A stretch of 64,000 nt of DNA from Castor canadensis (lineage: Eukaryota; Chordata; Mammalia; Rodentia; Castoridae): the NCBI RefSeq assembly GCF_047511655.1, contig NC_133397.1, forward strand, positions 16,889,501 through 16,953,500, written 5' to 3'. The position numbers were made by a program, and so were the translations under genes. Every line of letters begins with the position of its first letter. Position 1 is the first letter of the stretch. Below are positions 32,701 through 43,167 of this stretch, piece by piece. The notes under the pieces were generated by a model. That model saw nothing but the letters and a program-made list of their open reading frames with translations. It was not told where the DNA came from and searched no databases.

Positions 32701-33285
32701 AATGGTTTGCCCAGAATGAGAGAGCCTGGGAACCGGGGATGTGACCAGGACTGCCGGCTCTCTACCCCAGAGCTGAGCAGAAGACCACCAGGGATGGCAG
32801 AAGTTCCCAAGAGGCCAGGACCTCATGCCAGGATCCCCAGATGGCCTGGATGGCCACTGAGGATCCTCCAGCTTCCTGCTCCCTGCCTTCTACCAGCTGT
32901 GATGTGGGAGGCACCACAGTGGCCTGGGAGGTGAGTGTACTGCAGACAGAAAAGAGCATGGGGACCTGAGGAGTCTGCTCAGCAATGCCAAATGCTTCCT
33001 GCAGGGATCTGGGCCCAAAAACACTCAGTGCAAGAGGTTTCTGAGTGTCAATCTGACCCTGCTCTTCCCTCTTCTTCTCCCTTGGTACAGACACACACCA
33101 GGAGAACTGAGGCCACATGTAAGAAGTCTGGCTACCCTGAAGCTGCCATGTAGAAGGGCAGGAGGCACAGCTACAGGGAGCAAGATGTGTGCAAGGAGCC
33201 CAGCTATTCCAGATCCCAGCTATGGGGTCTTCCCAGCCCAGGATCCAGGTACACCTGCCTTCAGATGATTGCAGCAGATCCCTCA

Positions 33286-33760
33286 TCCAAGGTTTTTCCA
33301 CAGTTTCAACTACCTGCAGCCAACCACATTCCAATTACTAAATGAAAAATTCGAGAAATAAACAATCCATACGTTTTTAAATTGCATGCCAATTTCATTG
33401 CAATGTAATCCCCTGCTCTGTCTACCTGGGATGTGAATTGTACCTTTGTCCAGCGTTTCCATACTGTATATGTTACCTGCCCATTAGTCACTTAGTAGCC
33501 ATCTTGGTTATCAGACTGACTGATGTTTCAAACGTGTTCCAGAAACCTTTATTTACCTGCTAATGGTCCCATAGCACAAACTTTTTACAGAATATCGTTA
33601 AAATGGTTCACTTTATTGTTCATTACTATTGTTAATCTCTTACTATGCCCAATATATAAGTTAAACTTCATCATAGAAATGCATGATTAGAAAAAAAAAA
33701 AAAGCATAGTACATAATAGGTTTGCCACTATCAACATCCCTTGAAACATATCCCCTCTGA
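33286..33760 (+). mobile_element. MER2-like Tigger-family non-autonomous transposon
   Basis: ggtttttccacagtttcaactacctgcagccaacc, attcgagaaataaacaatccatacg, atgtgaattgtacctttgtccagcg, ttagtcacttagtagccatcttggttatcagac and, near the end, ttaaacttcatcatagaaatgcatg plus catagtacataatagg follow the MER2 order. It is a pogo-like TA-inserting element without its own transposase. The 190-codon minus-strand frame at 32762-33334 starts in this element. Confidence 0.82.
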
Positions 33761-33764
33761 TGGG

Positions 33765-33955
33765 ATGGGGGCTACCATATAGGCTCCAGCCTCTGAACTG
33801 CCCCAGACAATGCCCAGGGGAACAGAGACAAGCTGGCCCCTCCCAGCCCTGCCTGTTTTGCATTTTCATGAGCTAAATAAATGTTACAGCTCTTATTTTA
33901 AGCCACTAAGCTTTTTTGGGGGGGTGGTTTGTAGTGCAGTATTAGATACTAACCA
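33765..33955 (+). mobile_element. MLT1-like LTR 3' part
   Basis: gctaaataaatgttacagctcttattttaagccactaagc and gtggtttgtagtgcagtattagatactaacc are the typical 3' end of a MaLR/MLT1-type LTR. It abuts the MER2-like element. The 5' part is poorly recognisable. Confidence 0.6.
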
Positions 33956-34321
33956 AGCATCTGCCTGCCTTCAAGGAGATACATAACACGGGAAAACCGG
34001 GTCCTAGTGAGCAACTGTTGGTCCTGAGACAGCATAACCTGGTCACTACCAGATGGGTGTGTGTTAGCTATGCTGTCACTCTGGCCTTTTGGAGGTGAGG
34101 AGAGTTGGTTACCCCAGCACAGCCCTACCTGAAGAGGGGTGTGACCCCAGACCAGACCAGGCTGTGTGGGGCGTGCAGGGAGGGCCATCCGCTTTGGCCT
34201 GTGGGTGTCCCGGGAGAGATGGGTGGTGAGTAGGGCCTGGGAGCAGTGGGCCTAGCCGGGGCCGGGCAGTTGACAGATGGATAAATGCACTGTCTGTTTG
34301 CTTCTCTTGTTCCCTCTCGCA

Positions 34322-34425
34322 CCAGGAGCTCCTCCAGGAAAGGGACTATGTCTTGTTATTTTGTAACCCAGAAGCTAACACACAGTCTGGCCAAGTTAGG
34401 TGTCTGATAAATGCTTGTGAGTCTG
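34322..34425 (+). repeat. L2 3' end
   Basis: gctcctccaggaaagggactatg then ggtgtctgataaatgcttgtgag: the L2 3' terminal pattern, decayed. Confidence 0.65.
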
Positions 34426-37020
34426 AGCATTTCCCTCTGTGTCAGAGTAGGGTGGCTCTGACATGGTTCCACCAAAGATAGCTAAGCTGTGACCCAAGGA
34501 ACAGGAGTGGGAGCCCCCTTTTCACCTTCTCTGAGGGAGAGGGGCTTTGGGAGCAGCCGTCTCACCTCACTTCTAGGTTGGGCCCCATGGTAATACCTGC
34601 TCAGCACGGTCAGTCTTTTGGAATGGGGGTCCCATGTGTGGGGTCCTGCTCCTCGCTGCTGGCTGCCTGCACACTACTGGGACCTCTGCTGCCTGATTGG
34701 CCAGAGCCCTTGACCCTTTGCCATCACAGTTGCCTGGCAAGGTCCCTGTCTTCCTGCCTGGTGGATTGTAAAACCCACAGTCTGATATCAGCTCTGGCCA
34801 CATGTTCTACCCACTTACCATCATTCCCAGAAAGAGGTTTGCCCAGACCTCAAACTCAGAAGCCACGTGGAGAGGCAACAGAAGAAAAGTCTGAGTTGTC
34901 TGAGGTCTTAGACCATAAAGGAAGCAGCCTGGCCGCCCGTGCCCTGCACACCAGCCTGGATTTCCTATTAGACACAGAGCTTTATGGCAGGAAGGCCTAT
35001 CCGCCAGAGCCTGGGGCTGAGCCACTCCATCCACTGGCCCTGGGCCTGGACGTCTGCCTGAGCAGATGCAATTTAACTTGCTGCAGGAGAAATAGCTATA
35101 AAAAGTCAACTATCATCATGAAAGCAGCCTGTCAGACCTGGGCAGGACAGCTGGAAGGATGCCCAATGGCTGGGCCAGTCCTCACCTTAGAGGGCCCATG
35201 AATCTGACACCCAAATACCTCTCTTTGTCCCCCTGCCTCTCATCCCAAGAAGAGGTCTTGGCCTCTGGCATCACGGAGCTGCCTTGAGGGATGCAGGCTG
35301 TCTCTGGGCTGTATGTCACAGCCACTTCTCAGAGCTGTCCACACCCAGGCAGGGAGGGCCCTGAAGCCACAGGCCCTGAAGATAAGAACCCATTGTCAGG
35401 GAGCGGGGTGTGGTCCACAAACTGCAGGGCTGGGCAGCAGGCATAGTGGTCTAACAGGGTCACCCTGGCTTTTGGTTAGAGAGGTGGTGCAGGCCGGCAG
35501 ACAGCCTGCCCAAAGCCTTCCCTCACATTGATGTGCCCAGAAATTCCAGAGCCAGGCCTTCCCACTCTCCCTGGAGTGACTTCATGGTAGGAAGGGAGAA
35601 GTGTTGGAAGGGAGTAGCTCTGGAAGAGGAGGCTCCATTGGTCCCTATAGGTCAAGTGTAGCTCCTCCCACCTGCTATGGTGGAAGTACCACAAATCACA
35701 CAGGGAGGGGAGGCTCAGGGTGAGGAAGGAGTGATGGGTAAAAGTTTTACCTCTCCCTCAAATGCTATCTTTCCCGTGCAGAGCTCAGACCACCCTCCTC
35801 CAAGTTGGAAGAAGTCACCGGGGCTCAACAAGGTGAGCCGTGGAAAGCTGGTAGCCTACCCACATGCTTTAGGTTGTTTTTTTCCTTTCTCTGATGCAGC
35901 CCACACCCTCCTTTCTGGACCTGGCAAACACCTATGTCATTGGCACATTCCACTGCTGGGGAATGAATAGAGCACTGGGCTCCTGGTTAGGACAGGATTT
36001 GCAGAATTCCACATTGGCTCTGTGCAGAGAGGTGCTCAGCTTGGTGGTGTGAGGGACAGACTGTGGGGCTCTGAAGGCAGGCGCTCTCTCTTGGGCATGC
36101 TGAGTGCCAGGATGGATGACAGAGCAGCTAGGATATCAGAGGCAGAGTAGCAAAGGGGCTCAGTGACTATGAAAGCAGATACAGGTGGCCTGAGTGGGAG
36201 GCCTGGCACTGTGAGTGCCCTGGGAACAAGGGGAAGAGTTGAATGGAGGGGAGAAGCCACAGGCAACTTCCTTTTCACTGGTAGACATGGCTCTAATATC
36301 AAGGACTGTGTTTGCTTCAGGGCTGAAGCACCTGAAGGACCAGAGTAAGGTTTGCAGACATGGGGCTGAGACATCTGAGGATATGCATACATACATACAC
36401 TGCTGATGACAGAAGCTCTAAGCTGGACAGCCAGTTATCATCATGCACCTTACACCTGTTGTATCTCCATGGAGCCACAAAGGAAGCCCCAGAGGCATTT
36501 CAGTCTCTCTGGGAAGGACACACACACACCACTCTCAAGACACATGGCAGTGCCTGAGTAAGTACTAGACAGCATCTATGTCATCCTGTTCTGTGGCTGT
36601 GAGTAAGCGGACTAAACAATTCCATGGGATAGACAGAAGACACCTTGGGCCCACAAATCTCTTTCTTCTTGGTTTGGTGTGAATCACAGCCACCAATTTC
36701 CAAACACGAGCCATGGACTGCAGAGGCCTGTCACCAGAGACAGATAGTCTCCTGCTGTCTGTTTGGAGTAAGTCCCATTTAAATTCCACTCTCTCCAATG
36801 ACACCACTGGTAGGGCCATTCCAGAAGGTCTGGAGAGTTTGAATGGGACTTGTTGTAAAGTATGGGGGTGTAGCAGGCATACACAACAGTGTTTTTCTGC
36901 CTGCCTGGAACCTTGCTTGATTGCTTATTGGTTTGAAAGTTGTCCCGGCAAAGAGATGAATCAGCAGATGGATGGAATGGGTCACATTTTGCTGCAGCTG
37001 ACACTGTGCATTGTGCCTAT
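34426..37020. other. Unique DNA, longest non-repeat open frame of the window
   Basis: About 2.6 kb without clear repeats. It contains a 207-codon plus-strand frame at 34578-35201 starting ATG (MGPMVIPAQHG...). The frame has no domain, membrane segment or family I recognise, and a 100-codon frame runs opposite it, so I do not call a gene. A splice-like bounded 51-bp segment lies at 35782-35832, and a short (catacata) patch at 36383-36396. Confidence 0.4.
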
Positions 37021-37290
37021 GTACACGTGTGTTGTGTATGTGTGTTGTGAGTGTGGATATATGTATGTGCATGTGTGTTGGGAGTTTGGATTTGTATGAA
37101 TGTGTAGCATGTGTGTATAATTTTGTGAGTGTGTAGTATGTGTGGTGAGAGTGTGTGTGACATGAGTGTGGATATGTACACAATATGTGCTGTGTATTAT
37201 GTGTGTGAGTGTGTGGAGTGTGGGAGTGGCATGAGTGTGGGTATGTGTGTGTGTGTTGTGAGTGTCACATCTGTGAGTGTGACATGAGCA
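37021..37290. repeat. Imperfect TG-rich minisatellite
   Basis: About 270 bp of variants on gtgtgagtgtg, tgtgtatgtgtg and gtgtggatatgt, with strand asymmetry (G/T plus strand). It generates spurious Thr/His-rich frames on the minus strand (138 and 134 codons). Confidence 0.92.
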
Positions 37291-37594
37291 GTTCTCTCTC
37301 TCTCTTCCTACTCCTGACACAGGCAGATGCCATGACCTGGAGGGAAAGAAGCAGAATCCAGACTCTCCTTGCAGTTGTCCCAGAGGCAGCTGGGACAAGG
37401 CCCAGAGTAGCCAGAGGACAGGACAAGTGGCCTCTTAGGGAGGTTTCATGTACTGCATCTGGCACAGCAAGGGGAGCCTGGTGGTTTAGTCCCTGCTTTC
37501 CTTCTGCTCACACCTGAGGAAGGAATGAGAGCATTTGAACTGCAGGCAGGAGGGCTTTGGAAGTCTTGGGTGACTGTACAAAATAGCCCCCACA

Positions 37595-37725
37595 CCTTGC
37601 TTGCCATTGAGAATTGTACTTGTGGTACAAGTCACAGAAGCTTCATACATGGGGAACTGGGGTTCTATTCCCAACACTGAGCATGTGACCTTCAACAAAC
37701 CCTACTCTGGGGACATTCCTCCTGT
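37595..37725 (+). repeat. MIR-like fragment
   Basis: gaactggggttctattcccaacactgagcatgtgaccttcaac followed by a ...cctcctgtctgtaagtag segment resembles the 3' half of MIR. Decayed. Confidence 0.45.
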
Positions 37726-38081
37726 CTGTAAGTAGAGGTGGGGTGAAGAAGGATTACCATGTATAGGACAGGGAAGGAAGGGTCCCCACAAAAGACTTGC
37801 TGGAGGAGTGGGACATTGGGTTACTTTGGTAGTCCTATGGGCATTCTGTTACACAAGGGACTCACTCCTGGGCTCCTGGGTTTTCCTCTCCTCTTTAATT
37901 TATTTGGGGGTGTTGCTGGAAGAGAAGGGAAGCCTCAGCACAAAGGCACTTGGCTAATGGGTGGGGAAACACAAGACCCATGGGGGGTGTGTCCACATGT
38001 GCCACCAGCCCATGCAGTGGGCTAGTTTTTCGGTTCTGTGAAGAGTGGGGTCATAGACAAAACTAAAAATGGCTCTCATTT

Positions 38082-38252
38082 TTTTTTGAGATGCAAAGTG
38101 ACAGAGTTTTATTAGGAAAGGAAATGAGGGGGAGGAGAGAGAAGAGGAGAGAAGAGAAGAGAGGAGAGGAGGTGAGGAAAAGAGAGGAGAGGAGAGGAGA
38201 GGAGAAGAGAGGAGAGGAGAGGAAAGGAGAAAGAACAGAGGCTCCTGTGTGG
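38082..38252 (-). repeat. Possible retroposed sequence with polypurine block
   Basis: Read on the minus strand, a pyrimidine-rich stretch is followed by cctaataaaactctgtcactttgc and a run of nine A's (T-run at 38079-38087 on plus). AATAAA about 20 bp before an A-tail suggests a retroposed 3' end or LTR end. The purine block (plus strand, about 38127-38230, one T) carries the GGAGA pentamer also seen at 15.5 kb. Confidence 0.5.
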
Positions 38253-38997
38253 GAGAGGCTGCAGGAAAGCAGTCCAAGCCCTCTATCTCTTTTATTTTAT
38301 TGAAATACAGAGCTTCATGGGAGCCTGGCTATCAGTAGCTTATGACAATAAGGCCCAGGAGACAAAATGTGAGACAGATTCAAAGAAAGGATCTTGATGC
38401 ACAGTGCAATCTAGGACCTAAAGGGAAGGCTGCCTTGGTTTGGTGTCTGAGGATTTTGCTGCTTAGGAATTCAAGGGTAGAAGTTGACAATGGTACCAGC
38501 AGATAAGTCAAACGCCTACCAGGCTGCTGGTGAATGCAGCAGCAGCCACAGGTGTGGCTCACTCTTAAACATACCTGAGACACATGGGACAGAGCAGGGA
38601 CAGTGTGGTATGCTGAAGTCCACAGTAGCAGTGGGACAGAGGAAGGTGGGTGCTGATGCCCATGTGACCTCATTTGTGTCCAGAGGGTGGAGGGAGCTGG
38701 GAACTTTTGTCTCAGTGGAGATGTGGATAAAAGTTTTAATAGAATGATTTACAGAAGGCAGTGAACTTGGAAAGACTGAGCAAGTGAAACGTCATGGTCA
38801 CTTGGGAAGGTGACATTTCAGCTTGGCCTCAGAAGATTGGAGGACTGAGACACACAGAAATAGAAGCCAAGACATTGCAGGTGGAAGAAACACCTCAAGG
38901 CCCAGCAGCAGTGTCGTCTGCCCACATCGCTTATGGGGGACATGGAAAATGTCTCAGTGTGACCATTGCAAAGTTCCTACAGAAATATTACATATTT
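38253..38997. other. Unique DNA with faint ancient repeat
   Basis: No gene recognised. About 38700-38850 (ggaaggtgacatttcagcttggcc) faintly resembles part of the same old repeat as 22.7-23.7 kb. Confidence 0.4.
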
Positions 38998-39285
38998 TGG
39001 GCTGAGAGTGGCTCAAGCCTGTAATCCCAGTATTCAGGAAGTGGAGATCAAGAGGATTGTGGTTCTCAATCAGCTTAGGCAAAAAATTTGTAAGACCCCT
39101 TCTGAACCAATAAAAAACTGAGCATGGTGGTACATGCCTGCTTCCCAACTATGTGGGAAGTGTAAATAGGAGGATGGTGGTCCAGTCTGGCCTGGGCACA
39201 AAGCAAGCCCCTATCTCAAAAATAAGGAAAGCAAAAAGGGCTGGAGGAGTAGCACAAGTGGTAGAGTGCCTGCCTAGGTGACAGG
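38998..39285 (+). mobile_element. Composite SINE, three-part
   Basis: B1-like head (tgagagtggctcaagcctgtaatccc), second related part (gagcatggtggtacatgcctgc) and ID-like module (agcacaagtggtagagtgcctgcctagg), cut short before the usual ccagtac end. Confidence 0.82.
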
Positions 39286-39759
39286 CTGTCCCAGATGTGC
39301 AGGAGGGGCTTCTGAACAGAAAGCACAGGCCAGGGGACTGCAGGGTCTTGCAACCCTCTGAAGTAGAATGTAGACTATATGTCAAGCAGGATGAGGCATG
39401 GGCCACATGACCCAAGAGCCCCCAGGAGAGTGCAGCAGCAGTGGGACCTTCCATGCTTTCCTGTATACCTGTCTTGGAATGTGTTCCTGGGCTTCTCCCT
39501 CACAGCTCAGAGAAGGCCCAGGAATTTTGGCCCAATGTTGTTGCTAAGAAGAGTCAGAGGATAGCTCACCAAACAAGAATACCCAAACCCTGCTCCCAGA
39601 TGACCTCATCCACATCACGTTGCCCCAAAGTGTAGGACCACTTCTGCTTTCTAATTCTCTTGCATCTACTAACTCTAGCTGCAAGGGAGCCTATAAATGT
39701 AATTTCCATCTCTCTAGCCGCTAGGAAACAGCAGGCTAGGACAGTTGGGATGTTGGGAG

Positions 39760-39890
39760 GTAGAAATGGATGCTGACAATTTATCAAACATGTGGTATTT
39801 TAAATTTCCACTTTACAGAGGGCCAAGCTGGACATTTGGAAGAGAGTCACCTTGTCTGACAGCAACTAGCTGCCAGGTCTTAAGTTGGTG
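39760..39890 (+). repeat. MIR-like fragment
   Basis: tttccactttacagagggccaagctgg then cagcaactagctgccaggtctt resembles the MIR central part. Low similarity. Confidence 0.4.
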
Positions 39891-40194
39891 GGGGACAGTA
39901 AATGTTTAAAAACCGGTTCTCCATATGCAGTTCCAACACGAATGTCAGTTGATACTTTTTTATTAATGAGTGAAAGTAAAACAACAAAAACATGTTAGAA
40001 CTTTATGCCATCAATGTCATGTGTGACTTCTTTGCTGAATCAGATAAGGATTCAAATATGTGAAGAGTTCCTCTAGTTTTTGTACTAACAATGTAGTAAC
40101 TAAGACATGACATACTTAACTTTTACCTGCAATATTTACATTTTCTCCATAGCTTTCTTCCATCTAGACAGTCAACAAAGCAAAAAAGCAAGCC

Positions 40195-40290
40195 ATGATT
40201 TGTAGTGTTTGTCAATTTCATTGGTGTAAATATTCCCACTGTAGCTAACTCCAGACTATCAATATGGGGCCAATGAGCCTAGAGATGGGG
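40195..40290 (+). repeat. Unnamed dispersed repeat, copy A
   Basis: gatttgtagtgtttgtcaatttcattggtgtaaatattcccactg in outline. It shares a clear core (tttgtag, caatttc, tggtgtaaat, ttc-ca) with 55320-55400, so the two are copies of one old element I cannot name. Confidence 0.5.
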
Positions 40291-40323
40291 AGAGACCACT
40301 GTTTAAAACTTGTGTCTATTGTT

Positions 40324-40415
40324 CTAGGAACGTAACTCAGCTGGCAGAATGCTTGTCCAGCATGCACGAGGCCCTGGGTTTGATTCCCTACCCCACCCCC
40401 TGCCACACACACACA
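40324..40415 (+). mobile_element. ID-like SINE monomer
   Basis: aggaacgtaactcagctggcagaatgc (A-box region), gaggccctgggtttgattccc (B-box region), then a C-rich and CA tail. Old tRNA-derived monomer, not a functional tRNA gene because no cloverleaf is preserved. Confidence 0.78.
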
Positions 40416-40589
40416 ATATCTATCTACAGACACAGCTGTGAATAATCTCAATAGTAAAATATTTAAGAAGTGGTGAGTTTGGAGTACTTATTACCTTTCT
40501 TTTAATCTAACTTATTTAATTGCAATTTAGTTGTTAATAATGACATAACAACCAGCTCAAGAATCACTGAGAATTCGACAGCCCATTTT

Positions 40590-40790
40590 CACCAGTGTGT
40601 GGAATCAGAGGGCTTCTGCCCAGTACTGATTTTGACCCAGGACCTCTGGTGCCAGAGTCCATGCGCTCAGCTCCTACTCAATGCTGCCAAAGCACCAGAG
40701 ATCCATAAGCTGTAAGTAGTGGCACTGAGGCTTGAAACTAGTCTGACCCCAAAGCCAAGTTCTTAACCACTATTACTTAGATAATTATCT
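40590..40790 (+). repeat. MIR 3' part
   Basis: ttttgacccaggacctctggtgccagagtccatgcgctc and caaagccaagttcttaaccactatta are MIR 3' segments, perhaps from two copies. Confidence 0.5.
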
Positions 40791-41207
40791 CCGATATTTT
40801 TCTTGACCCATTTGCCTTTGGTAGGTCCAGCAGGGGATGAGAAGGAAATGCAAGGAAAAGAACACAGAACACCTTGCTGGGCTATCCTGCCTTGTTAAAC
40901 CTCAAGCCCAGGCAAACATTGTTCCCTACTGCAGAGTGGCAGAGCTGCCCAAGACCACCCACGAAGTCAGACTAGAGCCAAGTCTCCTCAATCATCTTCA
41001 GGCCAAGGCATGTCCACAGCCCAGTGACCTGTGCCCAGTGGGCAAGAGGAGCCATTACTGCAAACAGGTATGAACTGGATGATATCCCATAAAACACATA
41101 GGTACAGCCTGAGACATGCTGTTTCCCAGTCTTGTGTGAGACTCTCTCATGGATGCTGTAGCTGTAAAAAAGAGAGAGGAAGGATAGGCCAAACAACACT
41201 ATTACTC

Positions 41208-41538
41208 AGTAGGGTATTGTGCTACACAACTGTAATCCCAGCTATTAGAGAGGTAGATATCAGAAGGATCTGGGTTCAAGCCCACCCATGCAAAAGATCA
41301 TGAGACCCAACCTCAACCAACAAGCCAGGAGTGATGGTACACACCTGTCATCCCAGATACTGGGAGGCATAGGTAGGAGGATCACAGTCTGAGGTCAGCC
41401 CCTGGGCAAAAACAAGAGACTGTACCTGAAAAATAACTACAGCAAAAAGGGATAGGGATGTGGTTCAAGTGGTAGAGTGCCTGACTAGGAAGCACAATGC
41501 CTTGAGTTCAAACCCCAGTACCACCAAAAAAAAAAAAA
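41208..41538 (+). mobile_element. Composite SINE, full three-part copy
   Basis: B1-like head (ctacacaactgtaatcccagc), second part (caggagtgatggtacacacctgtcatccc), ID-like module (gatagggatgtggttcaagtggtagagtgcc ... gagttcaaaccccagtaccacc) and a 15-bp A tail. Flanked by attactc at 41201-41207 and 41539-41545. Confidence 0.9.
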
Positions 41539-41545
41539 ATTACTC

Positions 41546-43037
41546 TTCACAAGCCCACTGTCCAATGTAGCCAATATAGTTGCTGCTAGCCACATTTTAC
41601 GATTCGTATTTAAATTCCCTAAAATTAATTGAAAGTTAAAATTCAGTTGCTCAGTGGCAATAGCCCCATTTTAAGTGCACCATAACCACATTTAGTTGGA
41701 GGCTACCAAGCCATACAGTAGAACATTTCCACCATCACAGAATATTCTACTGGATAGCACTGGGCCCAGACGGAAGTTGGATAAAATAGAAAACAATGAC
41801 TCAACCAGCAGGAATTGCCAGATGCTGAGGAGTGGTTCTTGATGGGAGAAAATAACTGGAAGGCCCAACTCACATGGGCCCTGCCCACTCTCAGGCCCAG
41901 CTGCCCCCGCCTTCCACCGCAGCCCTGGCCCAGCAGGCCCTCTTGCTTTCTTCTTGTTTCTTTCCAGCTGCCTGACCGGAGGCCTGTCTGCAGCTGTCTT
42001 CTACCACCCAGGGGTGCAGAATGGGGCTTGTGGGGACCTGCCAAAGAGCTGACCAGGAGCCAGCAATCGTGGGAGCAACTGAGCCTTCTTTAGGCCACCA
42101 GTGACTGTGAACCACTGGGGGTGGGACCTAAAAAAGCAGCCCACCTGCCCATGTGCCAAATAGGAGCTCCTAAAGACAGCTTTGAGGACAGAAACCTCAG
42201 GAAAGAAGGGGACTGGGAGAGCAAGTGACTCCTGAGGCCTTTGGGAAACCGTAGGCCTTCATCATAGTAACTGGCTGAGGGAGAGGCAGGCACCTTGTGT
42301 CTGTCTCCAGGCACTTTCGATGCGCCTTGGAGTCTTTCATGTCGGATATGTCCTCTGCCAAACTACCCATGTGTTGTTTGCTCTGGGGTTTTCCTTTTGT
42401 TCATTTTTTATCATCTCATTAAACTGGTTCTACACAGGGTACCAGAAGAAGCCCAGCAGAAAAGTGATGAATTATAGTTTATAGGGAGAGGGGACAGCTG
42501 ACAGCAAAGCACTTGCTCATCCTCCCACACTTTAAGGCTCAGCTCTTCGCACATTAAAACCTCCTAGTATCTTTATAGAACCTGTGGATACTTCTTGTGG
42601 ATAAACATAAAATCTTTATGCGATCTTAATGGAATCCATGTAGAAGCTTCACAGAATCCTTTTGGAAGACACATAAAATCCTCATAGAATTCACCAGATT
42701 GCTCACAGAAACTTAAGTCCCTGCTGCCTCTCACACACGCATACACACATATCCACTCTGTCCCCTCTAGTGGAAATAGTAAGTCACCTTGAACTTAGCC
42801 TTCTCTCTTTGGAGAAAAGCCACTTGACAAATCTATTTCCTATGCAAATGTAGGCACTGAAGACATGGCCTAGGTAAGGCTTTTTGTGAGCAGACCTCTC
42901 TTAAGGCCCGCGGGTCTGTAAACTTGGTCTCTTGAGAAGGATGAATAATTTGCACAAGGACACCAGGGCCTCTAAAAAGAGAGGAAACTCCAATAAGTGT
43001 ACGAATATTCATCATGGTGGCCTAGATGAACTGCCTG
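41546..43037. other. Unique DNA with one degenerate internal repeat
   Basis: No gene recognised. At about 42555-42715 a motif of the type agaat/aaatcctt-atagaa recurs irregularly (see findings). Frames of 74-113 codons around 41.7-42.3 kb overlap on both strands without recognisable content. Confidence 0.4.
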
Positions 43038-43167
43038 CTGGAGTGTATGCCCCACAAGATGGTGGCATGTTTGTTTGTATTGTTAATATATCCCAACCCC
43101 TATTCCTGTGCCTGATACATAATAGTTCCTAAATAAATATTTACTCAACAAATGAATGAATGTGTCC
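43038..43167 (+). repeat. L2 3' end
   Basis: ctggagtgtatgccccacaagatgg, cctgatacataatagttcctaaataaatatttactcaacaaatgaatgaatg in outline: the L2 3' terminus with its tgaatgaatg end. Confidence 0.85.

Noticed and set aside
32762..33334. 190-codon minus-strand frame
   Set aside because: Its first part is MER2-like transposon sequence read antisense. The rest has no recognisable domain and a competing plus-strand frame.
36779..37398. 134- and 138-codon Thr/His-rich minus-strand frames
   Set aside because: Direct translation of the TG-rich minisatellite, with no complexity beyond the repeat.
40324..40415. Possible tRNA gene (A- and B-box-like motifs)
   Set aside because: It is an ID-type SINE. 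The tRNA cloverleaf is not preserved and similar modules recur across the window with A-rich tails.
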